From Clostridia bacterium (lineage in GTDB: Bacteria > Bacillota > Clostridia > UMGS1883 > UMGS1540), in contig JAQXGO010000104.1 in the NCBI GenBank assembly GCA_029006755.1, positions 1-55,955 on the forward strand: a DNA stretch of 55,955 bases, read 5' to 3'. The translations under genes were made by a program, and so were the position numbers. Of this stretch, positions 1 to 10,771 are shown in pieces. The notes beneath the pieces were generated by a model. The model saw only the letters and a list, made by a program, of their open reading frames with translations, was not told the origin of the DNA and ran no database searches. How positions within the stretch are numbered: position 1 is the stretch's first letter; every line of letters begins with the position of its first letter.

Positions 1-1
1 A

Positions 2-3000
2 CCTGTAAGCCATATTTGGTATTTTAAGGGTAGTCCCAGTCGCCTTGCCCTCATGCTGAACATTTCACCCAGTGAAATTGAAAAAGTGCTTTATTTTGCG
101 GCTTATATTGTAATTGATCCGGGCAAGACGGATTTAGAGAAAACACAGATTTTAACAGAAAAAGAATACAGAGAGCATCTTGAAAAGTACGGAGATGTGT
201 TCCGTGCATCCATGGGTGCTGAGGCTGTGCGTGAGCTGCTTGCAGAGATTGATTTAGATGCGCTGACAGAAGAGCTCCGTGCAGAGTCCGCAGCCGCGCA
301 GGGACAGAAGAAGGCGCGTATTGTAAAGCGCCTTGAGGTTGTAGAAGCCTTCAGAGCTTCCGGCAACCGTCCGGAGTGGATGATTCTGGAAGCCATTCCG
401 GTTATCCCACCGGAAATCCGTCCGATGGTGCAGCTCGATGGCGGACGTTTTGCAACCTCCGATTTGAATGATTTGTATCGACGTGTAATCAATCGAAATA
501 ACCGTCTGAAAAGACTTTTGGATTTAAGCGCACCGGATATTATCGTGCGTAACGAAAAGAGAATGTTGCAGGAAGCCGTAGATGCGCTGATTGACAATGG
601 ACGTCGCGGCAGACCTGTAACAGGCCCCGGCAATCGTGCCTTAAAATCTCTGTCAGATATGCTGAAAGGTAAGCAGGGCCGTTTCCGTCAGAACCTTTTG
701 GGTAAGCGTGTTGACTATTCCGGCCGTTCGGGTATCGGTGTTGGTCCGGAACGGAAGCGTTATCAGTGCGGTTTGCCAAAGGAAATGGCATTAGAATTAT
801 TCAAGCCTTTCGTAATGAAGAAACTGGTTATGAGCGGTTACGCGCATAATATCAAGAGCGCAAAACGTATGGTGGAGCGGGTTCGTCCTGAAGTTTGGGA
901 TGTTTTAGAAGATGTAATTCGTGAGCATCCGGTGCTCTTAAACCGTGCACCTACCTTGCATAGATTAGGAATTCAGGCTTTCGAACCTGTTCTGGTAGAA
1001 GGCCGTGCTTTGAAATTGCATCCGCTTGTTTGTTCTGCATTTAACGCGGACTTTGATGGTGACCAGATGGCTGTGCACGTACCACTTTCACCGGAGGCAC
1101 AGAGCGAAGCCAGATTCCTGATGCTTTCTGCAAACAACCTTTTGAAGCCGCAGGATGGTAAGCCGGTAACAACACCGACACAAGATATGGTTTTGGGCAG
1201 TTATTATCTCACACTGGTAAAGGAAGACGAGGTAGGTGCCGGCAAGTGCTTCTCAAGCTTTACAGAGGCTAAACTTGCCTATGCCCATGGTGTTGTAGGG
1301 CTGCATGCACCGATTCGTGCAATTCATGAAAAAGAAATTGACGGCGTAATGCAAAAACAGCTGATTGATACAACCGTTGGCCGCATTATCTTTAACGAAA
1401 ATATTCCGCAGGATTTGGGCTTTGTGGACAGAACAAAACCAGAGAATATGTTTAAGCTTGAGGTTGAGTTCCTTGCCGGAAAGAGCGCACTGGGTAAGAT
1501 TATTGATAAGTGCATTAAAGCACATGGTATTACGGATACAGCTATTCTTTTGGATAAAATCAAAGAGATGGGTTATAAATATTCCACAAGAGGTGCGATC
1601 ACAATCAGTGTATCCGATATGAAGGTTCCGGAACAGAAGAAACAGATTTTGGAAGAAGCGGATAACGCAGTTGACAAAATTGAAGCACAGTTCCGTCGCG
1701 GTATTTTGACAGACGAAGAACGCTATGCCGGTGTTATTAAAACATGGGAAGGCGCAGTTGCAGATGTAACAGATGCACTCATGAAAGCGCTCGATAAGTA
1801 CAATCCAATTTACATGATGGCTGATTCCGGTGCTCGCGGTAGTATCAATCAGATCCGTCAGCTGGTCGGCATGCGTGGCCTTATGGCTGACACACAGGGT
1901 AAAACTGTTGAAGTTCCTATCCGTGCTAACTTTAAAGAAGGCCTTAATATTTTGGAATACTTTATTTCAACACATGGTGCGCGTAAAGGTCTTGCTGATA
2001 CAGCTATTCGTACAGCAGACTCCGGTTATTTGACAAGACGTCTTGTTGATGTTAGTCAGGATGTTATTATTCGCGAGGATGATTGCCATACAGAGTCTGG
2101 GATTACCGTTTCTTCGATTAAGGACGGCAATGCCATTATCGAGCCCCTTAGCGAACGCCTCGTAGGTCGTGCACCGCTTGAGGATATTATACATCCCGAG
2201 ACGGGTGAAATCCTTGCAGAAAAGGGCAACCTGATTAGCGAGAAAGAGGCTGCTGCCATTGAAGCAGCCGGCATCACACAGGTTAAAATCCGTAGCGTTC
2301 TGCATTGCCATGCCAAGGTTGGCGTTTGTGCAAAATGTTATGGTGCTAACCTTGCCAGCGGCGAGCTTGTCAATGTTGGTGAAGCCGTCGGTATTATTGC
2401 TGCACAGTCCATTGGCGAACCAGGCACACAGCTTACAATGAGAACATTCCACTCCGGCGGTATTGCCGGTGGCGATATTACCCAAGGTTTACCTCGTGTT
2501 GTTGAACTTTTTGAAGCCAGAACACCGAAGGGACTTGCTGTGTTATCTGAGCAGGGTGGCGTAGTAACGATTAACGAGACAAAGAAAAAGAGAGAAATCA
2601 CAGTTACGGACGAAAAAGAAGGTCAAAGCCGAACCTACCTCATTCCTTATGGCTCAAAACTGAAGGTACAGGAAGGGGATGTCATTGAGGAAGGGGATGT
2701 ATTAACAGAAGGTTCTGTAAATCCGCATGATCTCCTTCGCATCAAAGGCGCCCATGCCGTACAGCAGTATATCATCCAGGAAGTGCAGCGCGTATACAGA
2801 CAGCAAGGTGTTGATATTTCTGATAAGCATATCGAAGTGATTGTAAGACAGATGATGCGCAAGGTTAGAATCAAGGATTCCGGAACAACGGAGCTTTTGA
2901 TGGGAACATTGGAGGATCGTTACGCATTCGAGGAAATTCGAAAAGATGCGATAGAAAAAGGGATTATTCCACCGGAAGCGGAAGACGTTGTGCTTGGTAT

Positions 3001-3250
3001 CACAAAGGCATCTTTGGCAACAGATTCCTTCTTGTCTGCAGCATCCTTCCAGGAAACAACGCGTGTGCTTACGGATGCCGCCATCAGGGGTAAGGTGGAT
3101 CCGCTGCTCGGACTTAAGGAAAATGTTATCATTGGTAAGCTGATTCCGGCTGGTACAGGTATGGCAAGATACAGAGATGTCGAGGTGAATACCCATGTTG
3201 ACAATCAGCTGTTTGACAATTTTGATGCAAATTTTCTTGACATGAGGTAA
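2..3250 (+). CDS. rpoC: DNA-directed RNA polymerase subunit beta' (5' truncated by the window edge)
   Basis: The frame is open from base 2 ([23 protein letters not shown]...), so the listed ATG at 53 is internal. [16 protein letters not shown] catalytic motif is present. Confidence 0.98.
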   Translation, partial: PVSHIWYFKGSPSRLALMLNISPSEIEKVLYFAAYIVIDPGKTDLEKTQILTEKEYREHLEKYGDVFRASMGAEAVRELLAEIDLDALTEELRAESAAAQGQKKARIVKRLEVVEAFRASGNRPEWMILEAIPVIPPEIRPMVQLDGGRFATSDLNDLYRRVINRNNRLKRLLDLSAPDIIVRNEKRMLQEAVDALIDNGRRGRPVTGPGNRALKSLSDMLKGKQGRFRQNLLGKRVDYSGRSGIGVGPERKRYQCGLPKEMALELFKPFVMKKLVMSGYAHNIKSAKRMVERVRPEVWDVLEDVIREHPVLLNRAPTLHRLGIQAFEPVLVEGRALKLHPLVCSAFNADFDGDQMAVHVPLSPEAQSEARFLMLSANNLLKPQDGKPVTTPTQDMVLGSYYLTLVKEDEVGAGKCFSSFTEAKLAYAHGVVGLHAPIRAIHEKEIDGVMQKQLIDTTVGRIIFNENIPQDLGFVDRTKPENMFKLEVEFLAGKSALGKIIDKCIKAHGITDTAILLDKIKEMGYKYSTRGAITISVSDMKVPEQKKQILEEADNAVDKIEAQFRRGILTDEERYAGVIKTWEGAVADVTDALMKALDKYNPIYMMADSGARGSINQIRQLVGMRGLMADTQGKTVEVPIRANFKEGLNILEYFISTHGARKGLADTAIRTADSGYLTRRLVDVSQDVIIREDDCHTESGITVSSIKDGNAIIEPLSERLVGRAPLEDIIHPETGEILAEKGNLISEKEAAAIEAAGITQVKIRSVLHCHAKVGVCAKCYGANLASGELVNVGEAVGIIAAQSIGEPGTQLTMRTFHSGGIAGGDITQGLPRVVELFEARTPKGLAVLSEQGGVVTINETKKKREITVTDEKEGQSRTYLIPYGSKLKVQEGDVIEEGDVLTEGSVNPHDLLRIKGAHAVQQYIIQEVQRVYRQQGVDISDKHIEVIVRQMMRKVRIKDSGTTELLMGTLEDRYAFEEIRKDAIEKGIIPPEAEDVVLGITKASLATDSFLSAASFQETTRVLTDAAIRGKVDPLLGLKENVIIGKLIPAGTGMARYRDVEVNTHVDNQLFDNFDANFLDMR

Positions 3251-3265
3251 AATTTGTGCTATAAT
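3237..3265 (+). promoter_or_regulatory. SigA-type promoter TTGACA-17-TATAAT overlapping the rpoC 3' end
   Basis: TTGACA 3237-3242, 17 bp spacer, TATAAT 3260-3265. Lies just upstream of the L7Ae-like gene and str genes. Confidence 0.75.
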
Positions 3266-3307
3266 GCATGCTTGTGTGGTATGCTTGCGCATAGATGAGG
3301 GTTATAT

Positions 3308-3550
3308 ATGCTAAATGAATTGCAAACCGATCATAAAATCGTTGGTTTTAAACAATCGATGAAGGCTGTTGGGGCAGGAGAGGTAAAGAAGGCATTCGTG
3401 GCTATGGATGCAGATGTACATGTTACTACCCCTTTTGTGCACGCCTGTCAGGATAAGGGTGTTGCAGTCGAATATTGCGATAGCTGCCGCATCTTGGGGG
3501 ACGCCTGCGGCATTGAAGTGGGCGCCGCCGTAGCTGTTTTACTCTGGTAA
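3308..3550 (+). CDS. Ribosomal L7Ae-like (YbxF/RplGB-type) K-turn-binding protein
   Basis: 80 aa, L7Ae-like sequence (VKKAFVAMDADVHVTTPFVHACQDKGVAVEYC), classic position between rpoC and rpsL. Confidence 0.9.
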   Translation: MLNELQTDHKIVGFKQSMKAVGAGEVKKAFVAMDADVHVTTPFVHACQDKGVAVEYCDSCRILGDACGIEVGAAVAVLLW

Positions 3551-3642
3551 AACTTTATAGTTGTATGTTATGCTGTGCTGTGTTTCGTATGGGATGCAGC
3601 AGGTATGCATGATATTCTATTTTATAATGGGGAGGTGAAAAA

Positions 3643-4059
3643 ATGCCAACATTTAATCAGCTGGTTCGTAAAGGCAGAGAAACAAGTGTCAAAAAGTCTA
3701 CTGCACCTGCACTTTTAAAGGGTCTGAACTCCTTGAAAAAGGAATTAAACGATCAGAACTCTCCGCAGAAGCGTGGTGTATGTACAGCGGTTAAGACGAT
3801 GACACCGAAAAAGCCGAACTCTGCGCTCCGTAAAATTGCGAGAGTGCGTCTGTCCAACGGTATCGAAGTGACATCATATATTCCTGGCGTAGGGCATAAC
3901 CTGCAGGAGCATAGTGTTGTTCTTATCCGTGGCGGCAGAGTAAAAGACCTTCCTGGTGTACGTTACCATATTATCAGAGGTACACTGGATACGGCAGGTG
4001 TTGCTAAGCGCGAACAGTCCAGAAGTAAGTATGGCGCAAAGAAACCGAAGGGTAAATAA
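3643..4059 (+). CDS. rpsL: 30S ribosomal protein S12
   Basis: [13 protein letters not shown]..., [37 protein letters not shown]; ggaggtg RBS. Confidence 0.99.
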   Translation: MPTFNQLVRKGRETSVKKSTAPALLKGLNSLKKELNDQNSPQKRGVCTAVKTMTPKKPNSALRKIARVRLSNGIEVTSYIPGVGHNLQEHSVVLIRGGRVKDLPGVRYHIIRGTLDTAGVAKREQSRSKYGAKKPKGK

Positions 4060-4213
4060 TTCCGCACCATGCGAATTGAAGGGGCAGGATACCCTTCACG
4101 TGCGATGCGGCTTATATAGTGCAAATTTTGCACATTGATATATTCGCGTTGCGCTGACAAAGCTAAGCTTTGAGTACCTGTGAATTCATAAAATAATGAA
4201 GGAGGGAAGTATA

Positions 4214-4684
4214 GTGCCAAGAAGAGGTTTTATTGCAAAACGTGATGTTCTGCCTGATCCGCTTTATAATGATAAAGTTGTAACAAGACTCATCAACAAT
4301 ATTATGCTGGACGGCAAGAAGGGCGTTGCGCAGAAGATTGTTTACGATGCATTTGACATCATTCGTGAAAAGACCGGTAAAGAGCCTGTAGAAGTATTCA
4401 CACAGGCTATGGAGAACATTATGCCCGTTTTGGAGGTTAAGGCACGTCGTGTTGGCGGTGCCACATACCAGGTACCTATGGAGGTGCGTCCGGAAAGACG
4501 GCAAACTTTGGGTCTTCGTTGGCTTACCACCTATTCTCGTGCAAGAAACGAGCGTACAATGAGCGAGCGTTTGGCAAATGAGATTATGGATGCAGTAAAC
4601 AACATTGGTTCATCTGTCAAGAAACGTGAAGATACACACAAGATGGCAGAAGCAAATAAGGCATTTGCACATTACAGATGGTAG
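4214..4684 (+). CDS. rpsG: 30S ribosomal protein S7
   Basis: [16 protein letters not shown]...; likely GTG start at 4214 after ggaggg, downstream of the listed ATG at 4196. Confidence 0.98.
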   Translation: MPRRGFIAKRDVLPDPLYNDKVVTRLINNIMLDGKKGVAQKIVYDAFDIIREKTGKEPVEVFTQAMENIMPVLEVKARRVGGATYQVPMEVRPERRQTLGLRWLTTYSRARNERTMSERLANEIMDAVNNIGSSVKKREDTHKMAEANKAFAHYRW

Positions 4685-4827
4685 AATAAATCTGTGTGAG
4701 GGGCGGTCTTGCGCCGCCCCGGCACAGTCGGCAAACCTAATTGCCCGGCTAGCGACCAAGCGGCAGTATCTGCGTGCGTTTTGCAAAGTTTGGGTTTTTG
4801 TAGGTCTTAATGAAAGGAGGCGTAAGT

Positions 4828-6903
4828 TTGCCGAGAAAATTTTCACTTGAAAAAACAAGAAACATCGGTATTATGGCGCATATCGATGCTGGTAAAACTA
4901 CAACAACTGAGCGTATTCTGTTTTATACAGGCAGAGTACACAGAATAGGAGAGGTGCACGAAGGTGCAGCTACCATGGACTGGATGGAGCAGGAGCAGGA
5001 GCGTGGTATCACCATTACTTCTGCAGCTACTACCGCAGAGTGGAAAAACAATCGTATTAATATTATAGATACGCCCGGACACGTTGACTTTACTGTTGAA
5101 GTTGAGCGTTCCTTGCGTGTTTTGGACGGTTCTGTTACTGTACTCTGTGCAAAAGGCGGCGTTGAGCCCCAGTCCGAAACCGTTTGGCGTCAGGCTGATA
5201 AGTATTGCGTTCCCCGTATGGCTTATGTAAATAAGATGGATATTATGGGTGCAGACTTCTATAATGTTGTACACATGATGAAGGAGAGATTGCATTGTAA
5301 CGCCGTACCGATTCAGTTGCCTATTGGTGCTGAAGACACATTTAAGGGCCTTATCGACTTGGTCGAAATGAAGGCTTATGTCTATTATGATGATCTGGGA
5401 AAAGATGAAAGACAGGAAGAAATTCCTGCTGACATGCTTGAGAAGGCAGAAGAATACCATAATGCATTAGTTGAAGCTGTTGCAGAGCAGGACGAAGAGC
5501 TGATGATGAAGTATCTGGAAGGCGAAGAGTTGACCATTGATGAAATCAAAAAGGGCATTCGCGATGCTACAATTGCAGTTAAGATGACACCGGTACTTTG
5601 CGGTACTTCTTACCGCAATAAAGGTGTACAGAACCTTTTGGATGCGATTGTAGATTATATGCCTTCTCCGCTTGACATTCCTCCGATTGCCGGTACTTTA
5701 CCGGATTCTGAGGAGGAAACCTGCAGACATGCAAGTGATGAAGAGCCTTTCTCCGCATTGGCCTTTAAAATCATGACTGACCCGTATGTAGGTAAGCTTT
5801 GCTTTTTCCGTGTATACTCCGGTACTTTGAATTCCGGTTCTCATGTGTATAACTCCACAAAGGGCAACCGCGAAAGAGTGGGTCGTATTCTGCAGATGCA
5901 TGCAAACCACAGAGAGGATATTGACACAGTATATTCCGGTGATATTGCTGCTGCAGTTGGTCTTAAGAATACAACAACAGGTGATACGCTTTGCGATGAA
6001 AACAACCCTGTAATTCTTGAATCTATGGAATTCCCGGAACCGGTTATCCGCGTTGCAATCGAGCCGAAGACAAAGGCCGGCCAGGAAAAAATGGGTATTT
6101 CTCTTGCAAAACTTGCAGAAGAAGATCCGACATTCCGTGCTTATACAGATGAAGAAACCGGACAGACGATTATTGCCGGTATGGGTGAGCTCCACCTTGA
6201 AATTATTGTTGACCGCCTTTTGCGTGAGTTTAAGGTAGAAGCAAACGTTGGTAAGCCACAGGTTTCTTATAAGGAAACCATTCGCAAGCCCGTTAAGGTT
6301 GAGCACAAGTACGCAAGGCAGTCTGGCGGTAAAGGTCAGTACGGGCACGTTGTGATTGAGATGGAGCCGCTTGAACCCGGTAAGGGCTATGAATTTGTGA
6401 ATAAAATTGTTGGTGGTGCAATTCCGAAGGAATACATTCCGGCAGTTGACGCAGGTATTCAGAGCGCAATGCAGAGTGGTGTTTTGGCAGGCTACAACGT
6501 AGTGGACATTCGTGTCACATTGGTTGATGGTTCTTACCATGAGGTTGACTCCTCTGAAATGGCATTTAAGATTGCCGGTTCTATGGCCTTTAAGGATGGC
6601 TGCAGAAAGGGTGATCCCGTGCTGAAAGAGCCTATCATGCAGGTGGACGTTATCGTACCTGAAGAGTATATGGGCGATGTTATGGGTGACATTAACTCGC
6701 GCAGAGGTCAGATTCAGGGCATGGAAGCCAGAACAGGTGCACAGGCAATCAGCGCATTTGTTCCTTTGAGCGAAATGTTCGGTTATGCAACTGACCTTCG
6801 TTCTAAAACACAGGGTCGTGGCCAGTATACTATGCAGCCCAGCCACTACGAAGAAGTACCAAAGAGCATTTTGGAAGCAATTGTATCGGGCAAAAATAAA
6901 TAA
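4828..6903 (+). CDS. fusA: Elongation factor G
   Basis: [40 protein letters not shown]; likely TTG start at 4828 after aaaggagg. Confidence 0.98.
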   Translation: MPRKFSLEKTRNIGIMAHIDAGKTTTTERILFYTGRVHRIGEVHEGAATMDWMEQEQERGITITSAATTAEWKNNRINIIDTPGHVDFTVEVERSLRVLDGSVTVLCAKGGVEPQSETVWRQADKYCVPRMAYVNKMDIMGADFYNVVHMMKERLHCNAVPIQLPIGAEDTFKGLIDLVEMKAYVYYDDLGKDERQEEIPADMLEKAEEYHNALVEAVAEQDEELMMKYLEGEELTIDEIKKGIRDATIAVKMTPVLCGTSYRNKGVQNLLDAIVDYMPSPLDIPPIAGTLPDSEEETCRHASDEEPFSALAFKIMTDPYVGKLCFFRVYSGTLNSGSHVYNSTKGNRERVGRILQMHANHREDIDTVYSGDIAAAVGLKNTTTGDTLCDENNPVILESMEFPEPVIRVAIEPKTKAGQEKMGISLAKLAEEDPTFRAYTDEETGQTIIAGMGELHLEIIVDRLLREFKVEANVGKPQVSYKETIRKPVKVEHKYARQSGGKGQYGHVVIEMEPLEPGKGYEFVNKIVGGAIPKEYIPAVDAGIQSAMQSGVLAGYNVVDIRVTLVDGSYHEVDSSEMAFKIAGSMAFKDGCRKGDPVLKEPIMQVDVIVPEEYMGDVMGDINSRRGQIQGMEARTGAQAISAFVPLSEMFGYATDLRSKTQGRGQYTMQPSHYEEVPKSILEAIVSGKNK

Positions 6904-6926
6904 ATTACAGTTTTTTCAAAAAATGC

Positions 6927-6955
6927 TTGATTTTTCAGCAGAATTATATTATGAT
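6927..6955 (+). promoter_or_regulatory. Possible promoter TTGATT-17-TATGAT upstream of tuf
   Basis: Hexamers with 17 bp spacing in the fusA-tuf gap. Confidence 0.45.
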
Positions 6956-6997
6956 AGCTATAAGTAGAAAATAGTTAATTAGAGGAGGATTTTAAGA

Positions 6998-8200
6998 ATG
7001 GCGAAGGAAAAATTCGAAAGAAACAAACCCCATGTAAACATTGGTACAATTGGTCACGTTGACCATGGTAAGACTTCTCTGACAGCCGCAATCACAAAGG
7101 TTCTGGCTATGCAGGGTAAGGCAAAGTACGAAGCTTATGACATGATTGATAAAGCTCCGGAAGAAAGAGAAAGAGGTATCACCATTTCCACAGCTCACGT
7201 TGAGTATGAAACAGATGCAAGACACTACGCACACGTTGACTGCCCGGGCCATGCTGACTATGTTAAGAACATGATCACTGGTGCTGCACAGATGGATGGT
7301 GCTATCCTTGTTGTTTCCGCTGCTGATGGTCCTATGCCGCAGACAAGAGAGCACATTCTGCTTTCTCGTCAGGTTGGTGTACCTTATATCGTAGTATTCC
7401 TTAACAAGAGAGACCAAGTTGATGATGATGAACTTCTCGAACTGGTCGAAATGGAAATTCGCGAACTCCTGAACGAGTACGAGTTCCCGGGCGATGAAAT
7501 TCCGATCGTTGCCGGTTCTGCTTTGGAAGCTTTGGAATCTACTTCCACAGATCCTTCTGATCCTGTATATGCACCTATCATCGAGCTTATGCAGAAGGTT
7601 GACGAATATATCCCCACACCGGAAAGAAAGACAGATCTACCATTCCTTATGCCTGTTGAAGACGTATTCTCCATCACAGGCCGTGGTACAGTAGCTACCG
7701 GCCGTGTTGAGAGAGGTGCTCTTAAAGTTTCCGACGAAGTTGAAATCGTTGGTCTTACAGATGAGGCTCGCAAGGTTGTTGTTACCGGTATTGAAATGTT
7801 CAGAAAGCTTCTTGACCAGGCTGAAGCTGGCGATAACATCGGTGCTCTGCTCCGTGGTGTACAGAGAAACGAAATCGAAAGAGGACAGGTTCTGGCAAAG
7901 CCCGGTTCCATTCATCCTCACACAGCTTTCAAGGGCGAAGTTTACGTTCTGACGAAAGATGAAGGTGGTCGTCATACACCGTTCTTCAATAACTACAGAC
8001 CGCAGTTCTATTTCAGAACAACTGACGTTACAGGTGTTGTAAGCCTTCCTGAGGGCGTTGAAATGTGCATGCCTGGTGATAACGTTTCTATTTCTGTAGA
8101 ACTCATTACACCTATTGCTATTGAAGAAGGCCTTCGTTTTGCTATCCGTGAAGGCGGCAGAACAGTTGGTTCTGGTGTTGTTAGCTCCATCAGCAAATAA
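6998..8200 (+). CDS. tuf: Elongation factor Tu
   Basis: [49 protein letters not shown]. Confidence 0.99.
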   Translation: MAKEKFERNKPHVNIGTIGHVDHGKTSLTAAITKVLAMQGKAKYEAYDMIDKAPEERERGITISTAHVEYETDARHYAHVDCPGHADYVKNMITGAAQMDGAILVVSAADGPMPQTREHILLSRQVGVPYIVVFLNKRDQVDDDELLELVEMEIRELLNEYEFPGDEIPIVAGSALEALESTSTDPSDPVYAPIIELMQKVDEYIPTPERKTDLPFLMPVEDVFSITGRGTVATGRVERGALKVSDEVEIVGLTDEARKVVVTGIEMFRKLLDQAEAGDNIGALLRGVQRNEIERGQVLAKPGSIHPHTAFKGEVYVLTKDEGGRHTPFFNNYRPQFYFRTTDVTGVVSLPEGVEMCMPGDNVSISVELITPIAIEEGLRFAIREGGRTVGSGVVSSISK

Positions 8201-8210
8201 GACTGTTTTG

Positions 8211-8243
8211 AACGAGGGTGCATCAATTGCACCCTCGTTTTGG
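8211..8243 (+). terminator. Rho-independent terminator after tuf
   Basis: Perfect 12 bp stem aacgagggtgca / tgcaccctcgtt (8211-8222, 8228-8239) followed by a T-rich tail. Confidence 0.85.
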
Positions 8244-8300
8244 CTTTGAAAAATGGGTGTTCTGCGCATTTTCTCAGAGCCATTTTTAATATAAAGGAGA

Positions 8301-8783
8301 ATGGCTATGCAAAGACGAGATAAGTATAATTATTACCTGGATATTGCTGAAACTGTGACAGAAAGAGGCACGTGCCTGCGGCGTAATTTTGGTGCCATTA
8401 TTGTAAAAAATGATGAGATTATATCCAGCGGTTATACCGGCGCACCGCGTGGCTGTGCAAATTGCATCGATCTTGCTACATGTCGCCGCGAGGAATTGAA
8501 GGTTCCGCGTGGAGAGCGGTATGAGCTTTGCCGTAGCGTCCATGCGGAGGCAAATGCTATTATAAGTGCCTCTCGCAGAGATATGATTGGCGCTGTTTTG
8601 TATTTGGTAGGGAAGGATGCAAAAAATGGCTCTCTTGTTGAGAATACCATGCCTTGCGCAATGTGTACACGTCTTATCATCAACGCCGGAATTTCTCTTG
8701 TGGTTATCCGTGTTACCGAGGATACATATAAAATTGTAGACGTTAAGGATTGGGTATTACAGGATCGTATTATGGATGTCTGA
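8301..8783 (+). CDS. comEB: dCMP deaminase (ComEB-like)
   Basis: HAEANAI and PCAMCTRLI zinc-deaminase motifs. Confidence 0.88.
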   Translation: MAMQRRDKYNYYLDIAETVTERGTCLRRNFGAIIVKNDEIISSGYTGAPRGCANCIDLATCRREELKVPRGERYELCRSVHAEANAIISASRRDMIGAVLYLVGKDAKNGSLVENTMPCAMCTRLIINAGISLVVIRVTEDTYKIVDVKDWVLQDRIMDV

Positions 8784-8811
8784 AAATAGTATATAATTTG
8801 TTAAAAAAAGC

Positions 8812-8840
8812 TTGACAAATTGGAAGAAAACATGTATAAT
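8812..8840 (+). promoter_or_regulatory. SigA promoter TTGACA-17-TATAAT driving the T-box transcript
   Basis: TTGACA 8812-8817, spacer 8818-8834, TATAAT 8835-8840. Confidence 0.85.
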
Positions 8841-8859
8841 AAAGAAAATTGAATATGTA

Positions 8860-9116
8860 AACGCAATGAAGAGAAGGAGTACCTGCAGGGAAGCTGATAG
8901 AGAGAAGCGGATGGTGGAAGCGCTTTAGTGGAAGTGTAGGGAAGTAGTCTTGGAGCTGCGAACCGAACAGGTCAACTTAGTAGGCTTCGACGGAATTCCA
9001 ACCGTAAAATAGGAAGCGGCATAATTGTGCTGCATGAGGTATATCAGTAATGCGGTATACGAAGTTAGGTGGTAACACGAGTCATTCGTCCTAATAGGAT
9101 GGATGACTTTTTATTT
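8860..9116 (+). promoter_or_regulatory. T-box leader, predicted tRNA-Val specificity
   Basis: Stem I base CGCA/TGCG; AGTA (8878-8881) and GAA (8941-8943) specifier-loop motifs; specifier GUA 8944-8946 (GUC in the next register, both Val); AGAGAG and GGTGGAAG motifs; antiterminator TTAGG/CCTAA with TGGT bulge (9070-9073); terminator stem 9081-9107 with poly-T. Confidence 0.9.
9081..9116 (+). terminator. T-box regulated terminator hairpin
   Basis: gtcattcgtccta / taggatggatgac stem followed by tttttatttt; it overlaps the 3' half of the antiterminator. Confidence 0.85.
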
Positions 9117-9129
9117 TAAGGAGGAAAAA

Positions 9130-10755
9130 ATGGAACTTTTGACAAAGTACTTACCTAAAACCGAATTTGAAAGTTATGAAGATTTTAAGGAAAACTTCTC
9201 CTTAAAGGTGCCGGAAAGATTTGACTTTGCACGCGATATTGTCGATGAGTGGGCAAGGCTCGAACCGGAAAAACGTGCTCTCTTGTATTGTGATGATAAT
9301 GGAAATGACAGAACTTTTACTTTTAAGGATATTTCTATCTTATCCAAAAAAGCGGCATCCTACTTTGCGGAACAAGGAATAGGCAAAGGTGATAGGGTTA
9401 TGACGCTTTTAAGGAGGCGGTATGAATATTGGATTATCGCCGTTGCACTGCACCGCCTTGGAGCAACGCTTTTGCCGGCTTCTATTCAGTTGCGGGCAAA
9501 GGATATTGATTATCGCGTGGTGCAGGCGAAGGCAAAAATGATTGTTGCGGTGCAGGATGATTTTGTATGTCAGCAAATTTCTCAGCTGCAAAGTGATTGC
9601 AAGGTCGTTTTCGCCGGCGATCATAAGGTGGAGGGCTATCCGTACTTTAACGAACGCTATGAAAGCTGCCCTCTTTATGAAGAACCATGTACCGGGAAGA
9701 ATGAAGATGAAATGCTTATTTATTTCACCTCCGGTACTTCCGGATACCCAAAAATGGCCGTGCATAACCGCACCTATCCTTTGGGGCATATTTTAACAGC
9801 AAAATATATGCAGTGCGTGCAGAACAATGGATTGCATTTAACACAAGCAGATAGCGGCTGGGCAAAGTTTGGTTGGGGCAACATCTATGGTCAATGGATT
9901 TGCGGCAGTGCGATTTTGGGGTATGACCCGATTCGTTTTAGCCCGGAACGGCTCATGGAGCATTTGCGTGATTATAAACCAACTTCTCTCTGTATTCCGC
10001 CTACGATGTATAGATTTTTATTAAAAGCAGGTGTTGGCGCTGAACATCTCCAGTCGATTCAGTGGTTTTCCACTGCCGGAGAACCGCTTAGCGGCGAGGT
10101 AAACCGTGCATTTTATAATATTTGCGGCCGTTATATTCACGAGGGCTATGGTCAAAGCGAAGGTACACCGATTACCTGTTCCTTCCAGTGGATGGATATT
10201 TGTCCGTCCTCTATGGGAAAACCTTCTCCGCTTTATGATGTGGCAATCGTGAATAAGGAAGGAAAGCGCTGCAGTGAAGGAGAAGAAGGGGAAGTTGTTA
10301 TCTTCTCTGAAAAAAATAAGGTTGGCCTTTTGGATTATTATTATAAGGATGGGGAAAGAATAGATCCTTTGGAGGATGGCATCTATCATACCGGGGATAT
10401 GGCGTATGCAGATGAAAATGGCTATTACTGGTATGTAGGACGGAATGACGATATGATTAAATGTTCCGGCTATAGAATCGGGCCGTTTGAAATCGAAAGC
10501 ATTTTAAACACGCATGTAGCGGTTAAGGAAAGCGCTATTGTCGGTCGGCCGGACGAAATTCGCGGGCAGATTGTATGCGCGGTTGTCGTGCTTTCACCGG
10601 GATATACACCATCGGACGAGCTGACGCATGAATTACAGGATTATGTAAAGAAAATGACCGCACCCTATAAATATCCGCGGCGGATTGAATATGTAGAGCG
10701 CTTGCCCAAGACTACCTCCGGCAAGATTATTAGAAATGCACTGCGCAGCGAATAA
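9130..10755 (+). CDS. AMP-binding acyl-CoA/acetyl-CoA synthetase-like protein (medium/short-chain acyl-CoA ligase type)
   Basis: [79 protein letters not shown] at 9130 after aaggagg. Confidence 0.93.
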   Translation: MELLTKYLPKTEFESYEDFKENFSLKVPERFDFARDIVDEWARLEPEKRALLYCDDNGNDRTFTFKDISILSKKAASYFAEQGIGKGDRVMTLLRRRYEYWIIAVALHRLGATLLPASIQLRAKDIDYRVVQAKAKMIVAVQDDFVCQQISQLQSDCKVVFAGDHKVEGYPYFNERYESCPLYEEPCTGKNEDEMLIYFTSGTSGYPKMAVHNRTYPLGHILTAKYMQCVQNNGLHLTQADSGWAKFGWGNIYGQWICGSAILGYDPIRFSPERLMEHLRDYKPTSLCIPPTMYRFLLKAGVGAEHLQSIQWFSTAGEPLSGEVNRAFYNICGRYIHEGYGQSEGTPITCSFQWMDICPSSMGKPSPLYDVAIVNKEGKRCSEGEEGEVVIFSEKNKVGLLDYYYKDGERIDPLEDGIYHTGDMAYADENGYYWYVGRNDDMIKCSGYRIGPFEIESILNTHVAVKESAIVGRPDEIRGQIVCAVVVLSPGYTPSDELTHELQDYVKKMTAPYKYPRRIEYVERLPKTTSGKIIRNALRSE

Positions 10756-10771
10756 TAAAGGAGAGAAGAAA

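Noticed and set aside
1967-3292. Antisense ORFs opposite rpoC
   Set aside because: Shadow ORFs; rpoC explains the sequence and no independent signals were seen.
5698-6846. 382-aa antisense ORF within fusA
   Set aside because: Lies wholly opposite EF-G; Cys/His-rich composition is typical of antisense of a highly expressed gene; no RBS or family resemblance.
8244-8290. Second hairpin between tuf and comEB (aaaaatgg / ccattttt)
   Set aside because: Only 8 AT-rich base pairs with a long loop; the strong terminator immediately upstream explains the end of tuf.
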